A stretch of 64,000 nt of DNA from Gordonia hydrophobica NBRC 16057 (GCF_001592365.1 NZ_BCWU01000011.1:1-64000); one strand, 5' to 3'. Positions 8,392 to 17,280 are shown, counted from the first letter of the stretch. Made by a program: numbers and translations. The notes: a model not told the origin generated them from the sequence alone.

Positions 8392-9294
8392 TCAGTAGTC
8401 CACGGGACGTTCGGCGCCGACGAACGGGAAGCGCTGACGGAAGTCCTCCGCCGTCTCCTCCATCGTCATCCAGCGGACGCCCTCGTGACCGTTGATGTAA
8501 TCGATCAGCCGCTCGAGCATCAGCAACACCTGCGGTCGGCCGGAGACGTCCGGGTGAATCGTGATCGGGAAGATCGCGTAGTCGAGTTCGCGGTACACCC
8601 AATCGAACTGGTCGCGCCACAGCTCCTCGATATCGCGCGGATTCACGAACCCGTGCGAGTTCGGCGAGGCCTTCATGAACATCATCGGAGGCAGGTCGTC
8701 CACGTACCAGTTGGCGCCGATCTCGACCAGGTCGATCTCCGTGCCGTGCACCATCGGTTTCATCCACTCCGCGGCCGTCTTCGAGTAGTCGATGGTGGTC
8801 CACGAATCCCCCGACCGCGCATAGAACGGAACGAAGTCCTTGAATCCCTGACTGTGGTCGTACTTGAATCCGTACTTGAGGAGCAGGTCGGGAGTGTTCG
8901 AGGAGAGTTCCCACCACGGAGCCACATAGCCGCGCGGCGACTGCCCCGACAATTCGGTGACCAGTTCTACCGACCTCGCCAGCACGTCCTCTTCCTGTGC
9001 CGCCGTCATCGCGACCGGGTTCTCGTGCAGGTAACCGTGCGCGCCGATCTCGTGGCCCTCGGCCGCGACCATCGCGCACTCGTCGGGGAACGTCTCGATG
9101 CTGTGTCCGGGGATGAACCAGCTGGTCTTGAGCCCGTGTCGGTTGAACATCTTGAGCAACCGGGGCACACCGACTTGGCCCGACCAGACACCTCGCTGAA
9201 TGTCTGACGGTGAGTCGGCGCCGCCGTACGAGCCGATCCAGCCCGCAACCGCATCGATGTCGACGCCGAAGCTGACGATGATCTCCTTGGCCAT
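8392..9294 (-). CDS. NodB-fold (CE4) amidohydrolase: peptidoglycan deacetylase PgdA-like or cyclic imide hydrolase-like
   Basis: A 300-aa protein with the NodB/polysaccharide deacetylase fold but lacking the classical TFDDGP opening; instead [13 protein letters not shown]12/D14 with H86 and H90 (AHGYLHE) form a plausible metal triad. [11 protein letters not shown] and the C-terminal [11 protein letters not shown] match the subgroup that contains the Helicobacter pylori PgdA-type enzyme and bacterial cyclic imidases. No signal peptide, so it is cytoplasmic, which favours a small-molecule amide or imide substrate over peptidoglycan. ATG at 9294 is preceded by AGGAG. It is first in the minus-strand cluster, with a LacI-type palindrome (9353-9364) in its promoter. 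Family assignment is solid; the imidase reading is inference. Confidence 0.85.
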   Translation of the reverse strand: MAKEIIVSFGVDIDAVAGWIGSYGGADSPSDIQRGVWSGQVGVPRLLKMFNRHGLKTSWFIPGHSIETFPDECAMVAAEGHEIGAHGYLHENPVAMTAAQEEDVLARSVELVTELSGQSPRGYVAPWWELSSNTPDLLLKYGFKYDHSQGFKDFVPFYARSGDSWTTIDYSKTAAEWMKPMVHGTEIDLVEIGANWYVDDLPPMMFMKASPNSHGFVNPRDIEELWRDQFDWVYRELDYAIFPITIHPDVSGRPQVLLMLERLIDYINGHEGVRWMTMEETAEDFRQRFPFVGAERPVDY

Positions 9295-9340
9295 GTGTAC
9301 CTCCTACAGATGTCTGGTGATGACGTTCTCAAGTAGTTGA

Positions 9341-9364
9341 AAGAACGTTTGCAAGAACGTTCTT
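9341..9364. promoter_or_regulatory. LacI-type operator upstream of the amidohydrolase cluster
   Basis: AAGAACGTTCTT (9353-9364) is a perfect 12-bp palindrome with central CG. An adjacent degenerate copy, AAGAACGTTTGC, starts at 9341. They lie 46-70 bases upstream of the first gene of the cluster. Sequence differs from the 579-602 palindromes, so the two LacI paralogues may not share a site. Confidence 0.55.
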
Positions 9365-9495
9365 TTTAGAGAGTATGTGATGGCAGTAACAAAGGTCAAG
9401 AGGTCGGTGTCCGGTCACGTCGACGCAGGTCGTGTACCGGGTCGAGTGCGCCAGCCACCCCGACGACGACGCGCAGTCGTCGGACGGGGATCAGG

Positions 9496-10200
9496 TCAGA
9501 TGCAGTATCCGCACTCGCCGTTCGCCGGCAGGACGGTGAAGCAGGTGGGGCAGAGCTTCGGCTTCGGCTCTTCCTTCGGTGCAGCCTTCGGCACAGGTGC
9601 AGCCTTCGGCTTGGCGGCCCGAGTCGCGCTCGGGGCGCCCGCCGCCGAGTCGGCTTTCGCCGTCGGCGCGGACTTGGTCCGGGGCTTCGGCGCCGCCTTC
9701 GGTTTGGTCTGCTTGGCCGGACGTCGGGCCGCGCGCTTCTCACTCACGCGCGGGGTCAGCGTCGGCCGGGCGCCCGCGGGGACCGCCGCGCCATACCGCT
9801 GGTAGCAGGCGAAACGCTGGTGCGCGGCGTCCACCTCGACGTCGTCGAGCCGGGACCGGCCCGCCGCTTCGACAAGCTTCAGGTAGACCTCGCCCACCGA
9901 CTGGTCCAGGCGCACGCACAGCGATGCCAGCAGCGGCTCGTCGTCGTTCTGATTGCGAGTGACGGCAAGGAGGAGGTCGTCGATCCACAGTCGCACCGGC
10001 TTGCCCGCGCGGACGCCGCTGTCGTTCTGCACGCGCAGTGCGAGTTCGGCCTGCGTGATGAACATCCCATACACGCCGGCGATCTCGATGAGGACGTCGC
10101 GAGCCGCGACCGCCCACTCGTCGAGGGCGTCAGCGTAAGGAACCGGCATGTCATTGGAGATCCGCTTCGCGGAGATGCTGGAATCGTCGTCGATGGCCAC
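9496..10200 (-). CDS. Uncharacterised protein with Ala/Lys/Pro-rich linker and C-terminal zinc ribbon
   Basis: A 234-aa protein. Residues 1-125 form a mainly helical domain (AARDVLIEIAGVYGMFITQAELA...) that I cannot assign. Residues about 150-215 are low-complexity Ala/Lys/Pro (KPKAAPKPRTK, AAPVPKAAPKEEP). The C-terminus CPTCFTVLPANGECGYC carries two CxxC pairs and is a probable zinc ribbon. GTG start at 10200; MPVPYADAL at residue 18 is an alternative start. No signal peptide. It stands alone between the amidohydrolase cluster and the aminotransferase gene. Role unknown; nucleic-acid or protein binding through the zinc ribbon is possible. Confidence 0.75.
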   Translation of the reverse strand: MAIDDDSSISAKRISNDMPVPYADALDEWAVAARDVLIEIAGVYGMFITQAELALRVQNDSGVRAGKPVRLWIDDLLLAVTRNQNDDEPLLASLCVRLDQSVGEVYLKLVEAAGRSRLDDVEVDAAHQRFACYQRYGAAVPAGARPTLTPRVSEKRAARRPAKQTKPKAAPKPRTKSAPTAKADSAAGAPSATRAAKPKAAPVPKAAPKEEPKPKLCPTCFTVLPANGECGYCI

Positions 10201-10275
10201 CCGAAAACGCTACGTCGTGGCGCGGCGATAGTCGAATCAGTCTGCCGTCCGTTCCGATGCCGTCCACGCTCCGCG

Positions 10276-11508
10276 CTATCCGCGACGGCGTCGATCCAGA
10301 TAGCCGCCGATCGATCCGACCGCGCGTTCGAGCACCTGGGCGTCGGGCAGGCAGGCGATGCGGAAGTGGTCCGGCTTGGGCCAGTTGAAGCCGGTGCCGT
10401 GCGTGACCAGGATGTGCTCGGTGCGCAGCAGGTCGAGGACGAACTCCTCGTCGCTGTCAATCCCGAAGAGTTCGGTGTCGACGCGCGGGAAGCAGTACAG
10501 CGCGCCGCGCGGCGCCACGCAGCTCACGCCGGGAATCGCGTTGAGCGCCTCGGAGGTCAGCGCGAGCTGCGATTCGAGGACGCCGCCGGGATCCACGACG
10601 TCGGCGGGCAGCGGCGACTCGGGTGTGCCCGCACCGAGCGCGAGCGGAATCGCATACTGGCCCGCCACGTTGGGGCACACGCGCATGTTCGAGAGCAGGG
10701 TGATCCCCTCCAACAGGTCTTCGGCGCGGCCCAGCGGGCCGGTCGCGACCACCCATCCCGCCCGGTACCCACATACGCGGTAGGCCTTCGAGAGCCCACC
10801 GAACGTGAGGCAGAGGACGTCGTCGCCCGCCGCCAGTGCAGCGTGATGGTGGCGAGCCTCGCCGAACACGACCTCCTCGTAGATCTCGTCGCTGAGCAGC
10901 ACCAGTCCGTGTCGTCGCGCGATGTCGGCCATCCCGCGGACGATCTCCTCGCTGTAGACGGCGCCGGTGGGGTTGTTCGGATTGATCATCACCAGCGCGG
11001 TGGTCCGCGGCGTCACCTTCGACTCGATGTCGGCCAGCGACGGATTCCAGCCGTTCTCCTCATCCGCCAGGTAGTGGACCGCGACGCCCCCGGTGAGGTT
11101 CACCGCGCCCGTCCAGGTGGGATAGTCGGGTGCGGGCACCAGGATCTCGTCGCCAGGATTCACCAGCGCCTGGAGCGTGAGCGTGATGAGCTCGCTGACT
11201 CCGTTGCCCAGGAAGACGTCGTCGGCCGTCACCTCGTCGATCCCGCAGCGTCGATAATGGTCGGCAACGGCCTCCCGCGCCACCGGGATGCCGCGCGAGT
11301 CCGAGTACGCCTGCGCCGCATCGAGGTTCTCGGCCACCGCGGCCATGATCTCGGGCCGTGCTTCGAGTCCGAACGGGCGCATGTTGCCGAGGTTCAGACG
11401 CAGGATGCTGTGCCCCTCGGCTTCCAGTCGCATGGCTTCGGTGAGGATCGGCCCGCGGACGTCGTAGCGGACGTTGCGGAGGCGGTCGGACTGTCGGTAC
11501 ATCGTCAT
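10276..11508 (-). CDS. Alanine/glutamate-type aminotransferase, AlaA-like (class I/II, PLP)
   Basis: A 410-aa fold-type I aminotransferase. It has the substrate-loop segment NLGNMRPFG, MINPNNPTGAVY, SDEIYEEVVF and the PLP lysine K241 in FGGLSKAYRVCGYRAGW. The SKAYRVCGYR wording is that of bacterial AlaA/AlaT enzymes, which make alanine from pyruvate and glutamate. The start is placed at ATG 11508 because GGTGAG then has normal spacing; ATGs at 11517 and 11502 are alternatives. It is divergent from a MocR-type regulator, with AAAGTGG boxes between them, so regulation linked to PLP status is likely. Confidence 0.88.
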   Translation of the reverse strand: MTMYRQSDRLRNVRYDVRGPILTEAMRLEAEGHSILRLNLGNMRPFGLEARPEIMAAVAENLDAAQAYSDSRGIPVAREAVADHYRRCGIDEVTADDVFLGNGVSELITLTLQALVNPGDEILVPAPDYPTWTGAVNLTGGVAVHYLADEENGWNPSLADIESKVTPRTTALVMINPNNPTGAVYSEEIVRGMADIARRHGLVLLSDEIYEEVVFGEARHHHAALAAGDDVLCLTFGGLSKAYRVCGYRAGWVVATGPLGRAEDLLEGITLLSNMRVCPNVAGQYAIPLALGAGTPESPLPADVVDPGGVLESQLALTSEALNAIPGVSCVAPRGALYCFPRVDTELFGIDSDEEFVLDLLRTEHILVTHGTGFNWPKPDHFRIACLPDAQVLERAVGSIGGYLDRRRRG

Positions 11509-11527
11509 GGCGACCATCTCACCGCGT

Positions 11528-11577
11528 AAGTGGCTACCCAGGAAGGCCCACTTTCGACAATTCAATGGAACCACTTT
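11528..11577. promoter_or_regulatory. AAAGTGG-type boxes, candidate PdxR/MocR operators
   Basis: The divergent gap contains AAGTGGCTA (from 11528, plus orientation) and two CCACTTT copies (11548-11554 and 11571-11577), which read AAAGTGG on the other strand, their starts 23 bases apart. From memory, corynebacterial PdxR recognises an AAAGTGGW-CTA-like motif, which fits. The 11571 box adjoins the likely -35 region of the regulator gene, suggesting autorepression. Confidence 0.55.
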
Positions 11578-11614
11578 GTTTTGTGCGACGATTCACACGC
11601 CTATCCTTGGCCCC

Positions 11615-13039
11615 ATGGCTCGTACCGCTCCTTCGCCGTCGCTGGTCCTTCCCGAGGTCTCGGGAACCGCCGGTCTGGTGTCCGCGGTGCTCGAGCGCAT
11701 CGCCGACGGCGTCCTGACCGATGGCGACCAACTTCCGTCCAGCCGCGCACTGGCCGAACAGACCGGGCTCTCCCGCGGCACCGTGGTCCGCGCGTTCGAC
11801 GAGCTCGCCGCTGCGGGCTTCGTCGTCTCGCGGCACGGTTCCGGCACCCGAGTCAGCGTCGGCGCAGTGCAGGCGGCCCGCGCGGGCGCACGGACCCGGG
11901 AGCCGGACTCCCCGCCGTCGACGACGGCCTTCGCACCCCGTCGCGGACGCCCGCTGCGCGATCTGCGACCCGGGATTCCCGATGCGACTCTGATCGATGA
12001 GCGAGCCTGGCGGCGCGCCGTGCGGACGGCGACGAGCGGCGGAATGTCCGGGCTGAATCCGTGGGAGGAACCGAGCCCCCGACTGCGTGCCGAACTGTCC
12101 GGCCACCTGCGACGACATCGCGGCATCGCCGATGCCGATCCGCTACTCTTCGACAGCTCGCGATCGGCGATCGCCGCCCTGTGCGCAGCATTCGCAGCGG
12201 CTCAGCGCAATGATCGTCCGGTCACGTTCCACACGGAGGACCCGGGATACCGCGGCGCCGTGCTGATGGCACGCGAGCACGGTCTCGACGTGCGGTTTCA
12301 CCCCGCCGAACCGGACGGGCTCGACGCCGCGACCCTCGGCGACGAGCCCGCGATCGTCTTCACCACCCCGGCCCACCAGTACCCGCTCGGGCACCGAGCC
12401 AGCGTCGATCGCCGGGTGGCGCTCGTCGACTGGGCGCGGCGGACGCAGTCGTTGGTGATCGAGGACGATTACGACGGGGAGTTCCGCTACGGGGTGGCTC
12501 CGCTCCCCGCACTCGTGACGCTGCCGGGCGCCATCGAGCACGTCGCCTACGTCGGAACGTCGTCCAAGTCGCTGTCGCCGGACCTTCGGGTCGCGTGGTG
12601 CGTCCCGCCGAGCGCCCTGCGGCGCGACCTCGAGCGCTGGTTGGCCGTCCATCGTCGCGGGCCGTCGTCGCTGCCCGCGGATGCGTTGGGCGAGTTCATC
12701 GGCGCCGGAGCGATGGACCGCCACCTGGCCCGGGCCGCGCGCGTGTACAGCGATCGGAGAACGCGACTGGTGACCGCGCTCGCGCGCGAGTGCCCCGACC
12801 TCACCGTCACCGGGGTGGAGGCGGGCCTGCACCTGTGCGTGCTGCTTCCCCGGTACGACGACGAGGCGGTCGTCGCGGCGCTCGACGACGCCGGCTGGCG
12901 GACTCGCTCCTTGAGCAGCCAGTCCGCCGTGCACGCCGTGTCGGGTCTGGTGCTGACCTACTCCCGGCTCAGTGCCCGCGACGCGAGTGAGTTCGCAGCC
13001 GCACTGCGCGAAGTATTGGCGGCGGGTGTGCGGGGCTGA
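11615..13039 (+). CDS. MocR-family regulator, PdxR-like (GntR wHTH fused to aminotransferase domain)
   Basis: A 474-aa protein. Residues about 10-80 form a GntR-type winged helix (LPSSRALAEQTGLSRGTVVRAFDEL, spanning more than the usual core), and residues about 120-474 form an aminotransferase-like domain with VIEDDYDGEFRY and a PLP lysine K318 in GTSSKSLSPDLRVAW. Family knowledge: MocR proteins bind PLP as effector; PdxR activates pyridoxal-phosphate synthesis genes. ATG at 11615 has no Shine-Dalgarno, but TATCCT lies 7 bases upstream (11602-11607), so the mRNA is probably leaderless. No pdxST genes are adjacent, so the local target may be the divergent aminotransferase or the gene itself. 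Confidence 0.85.
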   Translation: MARTAPSPSLVLPEVSGTAGLVSAVLERIADGVLTDGDQLPSSRALAEQTGLSRGTVVRAFDELAAAGFVVSRHGSGTRVSVGAVQAARAGARTREPDSPPSTTAFAPRRGRPLRDLRPGIPDATLIDERAWRRAVRTATSGGMSGLNPWEEPSPRLRAELSGHLRRHRGIADADPLLFDSSRSAIAALCAAFAAAQRNDRPVTFHTEDPGYRGAVLMAREHGLDVRFHPAEPDGLDAATLGDEPAIVFTTPAHQYPLGHRASVDRRVALVDWARRTQSLVIEDDYDGEFRYGVAPLPALVTLPGAIEHVAYVGTSSKSLSPDLRVAWCVPPSALRRDLERWLAVHRRGPSSLPADALGEFIGAGAMDRHLARAARVYSDRRTRLVTALARECPDLTVTGVEAGLHLCVLLPRYDDEAVVAALDDAGWRTRSLSSQSAVHAVSGLVLTYSRLSARDASEFAAALREVLAAGVRG

Positions 13040-13080
13040 GGGGTCTCCCTCCCGCCGCGCGCCGCCCACTGTCACATGCT

Positions 13081-13153
13081 GCTGAGAACTGCTTGCTCAG
13101 CACCCTCCGGCGGCAATGTTCCGTCGGAAGCGCCTGAGCGAGCAGTTCTCAGC
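13081..13153. terminator. Long imperfect inverted repeat between convergent genes
   Basis: A 20-base arm at 13081-13100 (starts GCTGAGAACTGC) pairs with 13134-13153 (ends GCAGTTCTCAGC) with one mismatch. The 33-base loop contains a smaller inverted repeat (TCCGGCGG / CCGTCGGA). It lies between the ends of the MocR gene and the S15 hydrolase gene. A bidirectional terminator is likely; a dispersed palindromic element is the alternative. Confidence 0.5.
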
Positions 13154-13208
13154 CGGGACCAGTCGAACAAGGCCTCGCCGACGACCATCACCGGGGAATC
13201 AATCGCCT

Positions 13209-15245
13209 CTAACCGATCGGCCGACTACTGGGAACCTGGAGCCAGCTCGGAGCCTTCGGATCGAGCAGCACATGCTCCGGCTTGAGTTGCGAGTCGTTCG
13301 AGATGGGACCGAACGACACCGCGCGGGGCGCATTGAACGCGTACACGCTGACGCGCAGGCGGTGACCGCGCTTCAGCAATGCGTCGGTGCCGAGCACACC
13401 GATGTCCAAGAACTGCTTGGCGCCCGGCTTCACCAGACTCCGCTCGAAGGCGTCGAGGGAGTAGTGCGGATCAACGACGTCACCGTTGGGCGCGTATCCA
13501 GTCAGCGCCGTGTCCATCTGCTTGCGGATCGACACCGTCATCGATCCGGTGGTCAGCACCTTCGACGAGCCGTCGGGCGCGACGTCGGAGACGACCGCCG
13601 CATAGAACCCGTCCTTGGCGTCGACCTGCGTCCGCAGATGCAGGTTGATGGCTCCGTTGATCGACGTCGCCTGCCGGACCGGCGCCGAGGTGAACGTCAA
13701 TGCACCGCGCTCGGCGATCCGGTTGTCACCGCTGCACACGTCGAGCGGGCTCAGAAAGCCGATCTGGTCGCGGTTCGCATCGCCGGAGCAGAGCGTGGTG
13801 ATCCCCGGTGCGACAGTCCATTTCGCCTTGCGCTCGGGGACTTCCGGTGACAGGGAGCCGTCGGCGACCGACGTCGGCGACGTCCCGCTCTTCTTCGGGG
13901 TCAGGTACAGGCGTCGGTGCACTTGGCCGGGCCTCGGGAACGAGGCGGACTGTACCCACCCGCCGCCTTGCTGGTGGCTGGTCGCCGACGCGTACCGATC
14001 GATTCCGTTGTCGACGCCCTTGATCCACTTGTCGAACCACGCGCGCTGCAGGACGCCGAACGCCGGCGGTTGGCCGGGGCCGCCCCGCGTGTCCCATCCG
14101 TTCGTCATGTGCTGACCGGTGCTCATCAGCAATTTCTTCTGACTGTTGGGCAGAGCGCTGAGTTGATCGAGCGCACGCCACTCCATGTTGGTGAACAGGT
14201 CTTGCCACCCGCCGACGACGAAGGTGGGGACCTGCACCTTCGACGCGTCGGTCGTCAGCGCCTTCCGGTACGACGAGTTCAGCGTGACGAGTTCTTTGGT
14301 GCGCCCGCTCAATTCGCCGGTCGATCGCGAGAACAGTCCCTGCAGGAACTCCGGTGCGAACACCGCTGGATTGTTGATCCGGTCCATCAACCATTTTGTA
14401 TCGAACTGCCCGCGCAGCAGCCGCGGCAGATCAGGAATCATCTTGGCACTGTTGACCCCGAACAGCCAGAGCGCGAGAAAGCCTGCACCGTAACCGGATC
14501 CGGGCGCGACGACGTCCGCGACGATATCGGTCATCGGCGCCGCGGGGAAGATCGCCTTGAGCCCCAACGGATGCTTGGCCGCGGCCTGCAATTGATTGAT
14601 CGCCGAGTAGGAGTAGCCGGCCATGCCCAGTTCGCCGTTGGAGTACGACCTCGTCCGGGCCCACTTGAGGACCTCCACAGTGTCCTTCTGCTCCCGGTTG
14701 CCGAACACGTCCCACTTACCCTGCGAGGTCCCGGTGCCGCGCACGTCGACGACGATCTGCGTATAGCCGCTGCGCACCAGTTTCGGGTCCACGGAGAACG
14801 AGCTCACGAGTCCGCCCTTGGCGACTTTGAGCAGTCGCTCGGTGCCCGAGATCGGCGTACCCGACAGGTCGACGCTCGCGAGGAAGTCGATCACCGGCTG
14901 CGACAGGTTGGGGATGTTCGTCGCCGCGGCGGCGATCATGCTGATCAGCTTGTTGTACGGCGTCATGTTCACGATCACCGGGTTCCGGTCTGCCGTCGCA
15001 CGTCCCGAGCGGCCTGCCGGTCGGTAGACGTCGGCTCGCAGAACGGTGCCGTCGGACATCCGGATGGGCACGCTCGGAGTGACATGCACGCCGGCGTAGC
15101 GCTGCGGCCCGTCGTCGGTGCGCGTCCACTGCGGAGGGTTGATACCGACTGCGGGCTGCGCGTGCGTCGGCGGCGGCGCAAATGCCGTCACGGCGATCAC
15201 CGCCACTACGAACACTGCTGCCGCTCTCATGAGCACTCTGACCAT
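13209..15245 (-). CDS. Secreted CocE/NonD-type hydrolase (X-Pro dipeptidyl-peptidase S15 family)
   Basis: A 678-aa protein. The N-terminus MVRVLMRAAAVFVVAV... is a signal peptide ending near PTHAQ, so the enzyme is exported. The body is an S15-type alpha/beta hydrolase: DVRGTGTSQGKWD, the nucleophile elbow GYSYSA (G-x-S-x-A variant), and a C-terminal jelly-roll domain (LRVSVYAFNAPR). Family members include X-Pro peptidases, cocaine esterase and acyl-ester hydrolases; the substrate here is unknown. ATG at 15245 has AGGAG 6-8 bases upstream; the upstream ORF extension would destroy the signal peptide. An inverted repeat at 15330-15343 in the promoter suggests TetR control. Confidence 0.85.
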   Translation of the reverse strand: MVRVLMRAAAVFVVAVIAVTAFAPPPTHAQPAVGINPPQWTRTDDGPQRYAGVHVTPSVPIRMSDGTVLRADVYRPAGRSGRATADRNPVIVNMTPYNKLISMIAAAATNIPNLSQPVIDFLASVDLSGTPISGTERLLKVAKGGLVSSFSVDPKLVRSGYTQIVVDVRGTGTSQGKWDVFGNREQKDTVEVLKWARTRSYSNGELGMAGYSYSAINQLQAAAKHPLGLKAIFPAAPMTDIVADVVAPGSGYGAGFLALWLFGVNSAKMIPDLPRLLRGQFDTKWLMDRINNPAVFAPEFLQGLFSRSTGELSGRTKELVTLNSSYRKALTTDASKVQVPTFVVGGWQDLFTNMEWRALDQLSALPNSQKKLLMSTGQHMTNGWDTRGGPGQPPAFGVLQRAWFDKWIKGVDNGIDRYASATSHQQGGGWVQSASFPRPGQVHRRLYLTPKKSGTSPTSVADGSLSPEVPERKAKWTVAPGITTLCSGDANRDQIGFLSPLDVCSGDNRIAERGALTFTSAPVRQATSINGAINLHLRTQVDAKDGFYAAVVSDVAPDGSSKVLTTGSMTVSIRKQMDTALTGYAPNGDVVDPHYSLDAFERSLVKPGAKQFLDIGVLGTDALLKRGHRLRVSVYAFNAPRAVSFGPISNDSQLKPEHVLLDPKAPSWLQVPSSRPIG

Positions 15246-15329
15246 TTCGACTCCTGCTTCAAGTCGCCCCCGACAGGCGAGTGATGTACACGACCTCATG
15301 ACGCTCGTGTGACTGCGATCGCGAGAATA

Positions 15330-15343
15330 TTACTCATCAGTAA
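15330..15343. promoter_or_regulatory. TTACT-N4-AGTAA inverted repeat, candidate TetR operator
   Basis: TTACTCATCAGTAA lies 85 bases upstream of the secreted hydrolase gene. This form is common among actinobacterial TetR operators. The rest of the 298-base gap (15246-15543) shows no supported gene. Confidence 0.4.
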
Positions 15344-15543
15344 GCAATGTCAACGAAAGCGACTTCTCGCCCAGGTCCACGCTGGGTTCGCAGCATCCAG
15401 CACTTTCTCACTGCGCGCGGCGAGACCACGGCTTCCCTCACGATCGCCACTACCTGCGCCAACGACGTCCTTCGACGCGGCTGACCGTCGCGTCGAAGTG
15501 AGGCTCAGATCCCCGACCGAGTTCCGCGCCGCACCACCGTGAT

Positions 15544-16194
15544 TCAGGCGTGGCGGAGGGCCCGATAGACCGACTGCCCGACGAAGGCGCCCAGGTCCTC
15601 AACAGTCCAGACCGGGTCGTCGGCCCGCTGTGACAGCAGCGTGCGCACTGCGCCTTCGCCCGCCGAGACCCACTGCTCCACGAGGACGGGAAGTTTCGCG
15701 TCGACGTCGACGGTGCCCCAGGAACGCAGGGTGGGCGCGAGGAGTTGGGCGCATCGTGCCGCGACCACCGCTCGCCCGCGCCCGAACAGATCCATCACGT
15801 CGCTGTCCGGGCTTCCGTACAGCAGGAGCCACGCTTGCGGCCTGGCCTGCACAGCACGGAGCAGCGACCGGAAGCCGTCGACGAAGACCTGCTCGGGGGC
15901 CTCCACCTGGCGGTCGTGAAGGATGGCACCGAGAGCCTCGGCGAAGTACTTCTCCTCCCGGGCGATCAACGCTTCGAGGACCGCCGTGCGGCCCGGGAAA
16001 CCCGCGTAGATCACCGGGCGGGTCACGTGCATGCGCTCGGCGACGGCCACGATGGTGACCGCCGAGATGCCGGACTCCGCGGCGATCTCCAGGGCGGTGT
16101 CGAGGATCTGCGGTCGACGACGCTCCGGCCCCAGGTGACGCGCCCGGCCTCGGGACGCGGTCGCCGGTGTGCTCGCCTCAACTGCGTGCGCCAT
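15544..16194 (-). CDS. TetR-family transcriptional regulator
   Basis: A 216-aa protein. The N-terminal HTH (ILDTALEIAAESGISAVTIV...MHVTRPVIYAGFPGR, about residues 30-75) is followed by a helical ligand domain. ATG 16194 (MAHAVEAST) is preceded by GGAGGAG; an 18-residue longer form is possible but unsupported. It follows the MpaB-like oxygenase gene by 90 bases on the same strand and may be the last gene of that operon. A candidate target is the 17-bp palindrome at 19288-19304 upstream of the acyl-CoA dehydrogenase-like gene. The effector is probably an acyl-CoA, by context. Confidence 0.88.
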   Translation of the reverse strand: MAHAVEASTPATASRGRARHLGPERRRPQILDTALEIAAESGISAVTIVAVAERMHVTRPVIYAGFPGRTAVLEALIAREEKYFAEALGAILHDRQVEAPEQVFVDGFRSLLRAVQARPQAWLLLYGSPDSDVMDLFGRGRAVVAARCAQLLAPTLRSWGTVDVDAKLPVLVEQWVSAGEGAVRTLLSQRADDPVWTVEDLGAFVGQSVYRALRHA

Positions 16195-16284
16195 GCGGGC
16201 ACTCCTCCGTTCCGTTGCGCCTGTCCTCGTCGTCGGCGCGCCGGACACGGTCAGGTCATGAATTCCGGTCCGGCGCAGCTTCTT

Positions 16285-17280
16285 TCACGCGACAGTGGTC
16301 GCATCCGTCGTTGCGGAGGCCTCGACTGAGCCGCTGCGACCGGTCCGCCCATAGCGCTCGCGCGCATCGGCGACCGTCACGACCGACGGGTCCGTCGGGG
16401 TCCCCGCGACCACGTGCTGATGGTACAGCTTGCCCGTCATCGGCCCGAGAGCCTGACGCGCCACCTTCGCGAAGGCCGCAGGCCGGTTCTCGATGGACGC
16501 GACGGCGGCGCGCACGAGAGGCCGGTACGCGGTCTCGAAACCGGGCGGGAGTTCGAAGCCGCCGAGCCGGCGCATCCACCGCGGCAGCGTCGCGATCGCG
16601 GCAGGCGCCGACAGTCGCGCGAGCAGCCAGATCTTCAACCCCCGCGAATACGGAGTGAAGAGCAGGTAATGCATTCCTCGGCGGGCGCGTTCGGAGACGC
16701 ACAGGGTGGGGCGGACGCGCTCGAAGTACTCGCGGACCTCGGCGCGGGTCCGAGGAACGTCGGAGGTCTTGCAGGTCTGCAGCTCGGCTGCGATGACGCA
16801 CTCCTCCCAGTAGCGGGCCTCTTCTTCCGGAGTCAGCGGTCCCGGCCCGTACACCTCGTAACACTTGAGCACCGAGTGCCAGCCGGTCACGTGGATCCAG
16901 AGCTGCGAATCCGGGTTGTTGGCGCTGTAGCGGCGGCCGGTGATCGGGTCGATGCCCGTCGACTTCGCGTGCACGGCCATGAGGTGTTCGGAGGCCTCGA
17001 TCGCCATCTGACTGTCGCCGACGGCGACGATCAGAAAGTAGGCGAACGTGTGGTCCATCCGCCCCAGCGGATCGGAGTAGATTCCGCCGAGATCGGCGAC
17101 GGATGCGGTCAGGCCCGAATCGAAGTGTTCGAGGGACACTGCGCGCTGGAATGCGATGATGGCGGTCGGCGCCGTCCACACCTTCCAGGTCGGCGAGTCC
17201 GGGCCGAAGAACCCGTAGTCGACGCTGCGGATCTGACGGTCCGGTGCGTGGAACTGAGGTCGTTGCGTGTCGGTGGTCAT
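16285..17280 (-). CDS. MpaB/DUF2236-type oxygenase (rubber-oxygenase-like heme fold)
   Basis: A 331-aa protein of the DUF2236/PF09995 family, which includes latex clearing protein-like and fungal MpaB oxygenases. Visible motifs are GGIYSDPLGRMDHTFAY near residues 65-80, VHAKSTGIDPITGRRYSANN and WIHVTGWHS; conserved histidines in VHAK and WIHV are candidates for heme ligation. No signal peptide. ATG 17280 is chosen because AAGGAGG lies 8 bases upstream. An alternative GTG at 17367 overlaps the stop of the upstream acyl-CoA dehydrogenase gene (GTGA) and would add 29 residues. Co-transcription with the acyl-CoA dehydrogenase gene suggests oxidative attack on a hydrophobic substrate before beta-oxidation; the substrate is unknown. 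Confidence 0.82.
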   Translation of the reverse strand: MTTDTQRPQFHAPDRQIRSVDYGFFGPDSPTWKVWTAPTAIIAFQRAVSLEHFDSGLTASVADLGGIYSDPLGRMDHTFAYFLIVAVGDSQMAIEASEHLMAVHAKSTGIDPITGRRYSANNPDSQLWIHVTGWHSVLKCYEVYGPGPLTPEEEARYWEECVIAAELQTCKTSDVPRTRAEVREYFERVRPTLCVSERARRGMHYLLFTPYSRGLKIWLLARLSAPAAIATLPRWMRRLGGFELPPGFETAYRPLVRAAVASIENRPAAFAKVARQALGPMTGKLYHQHVVAGTPTDPSVVTVADARERYGRTGRSGSVEASATTDATTVA

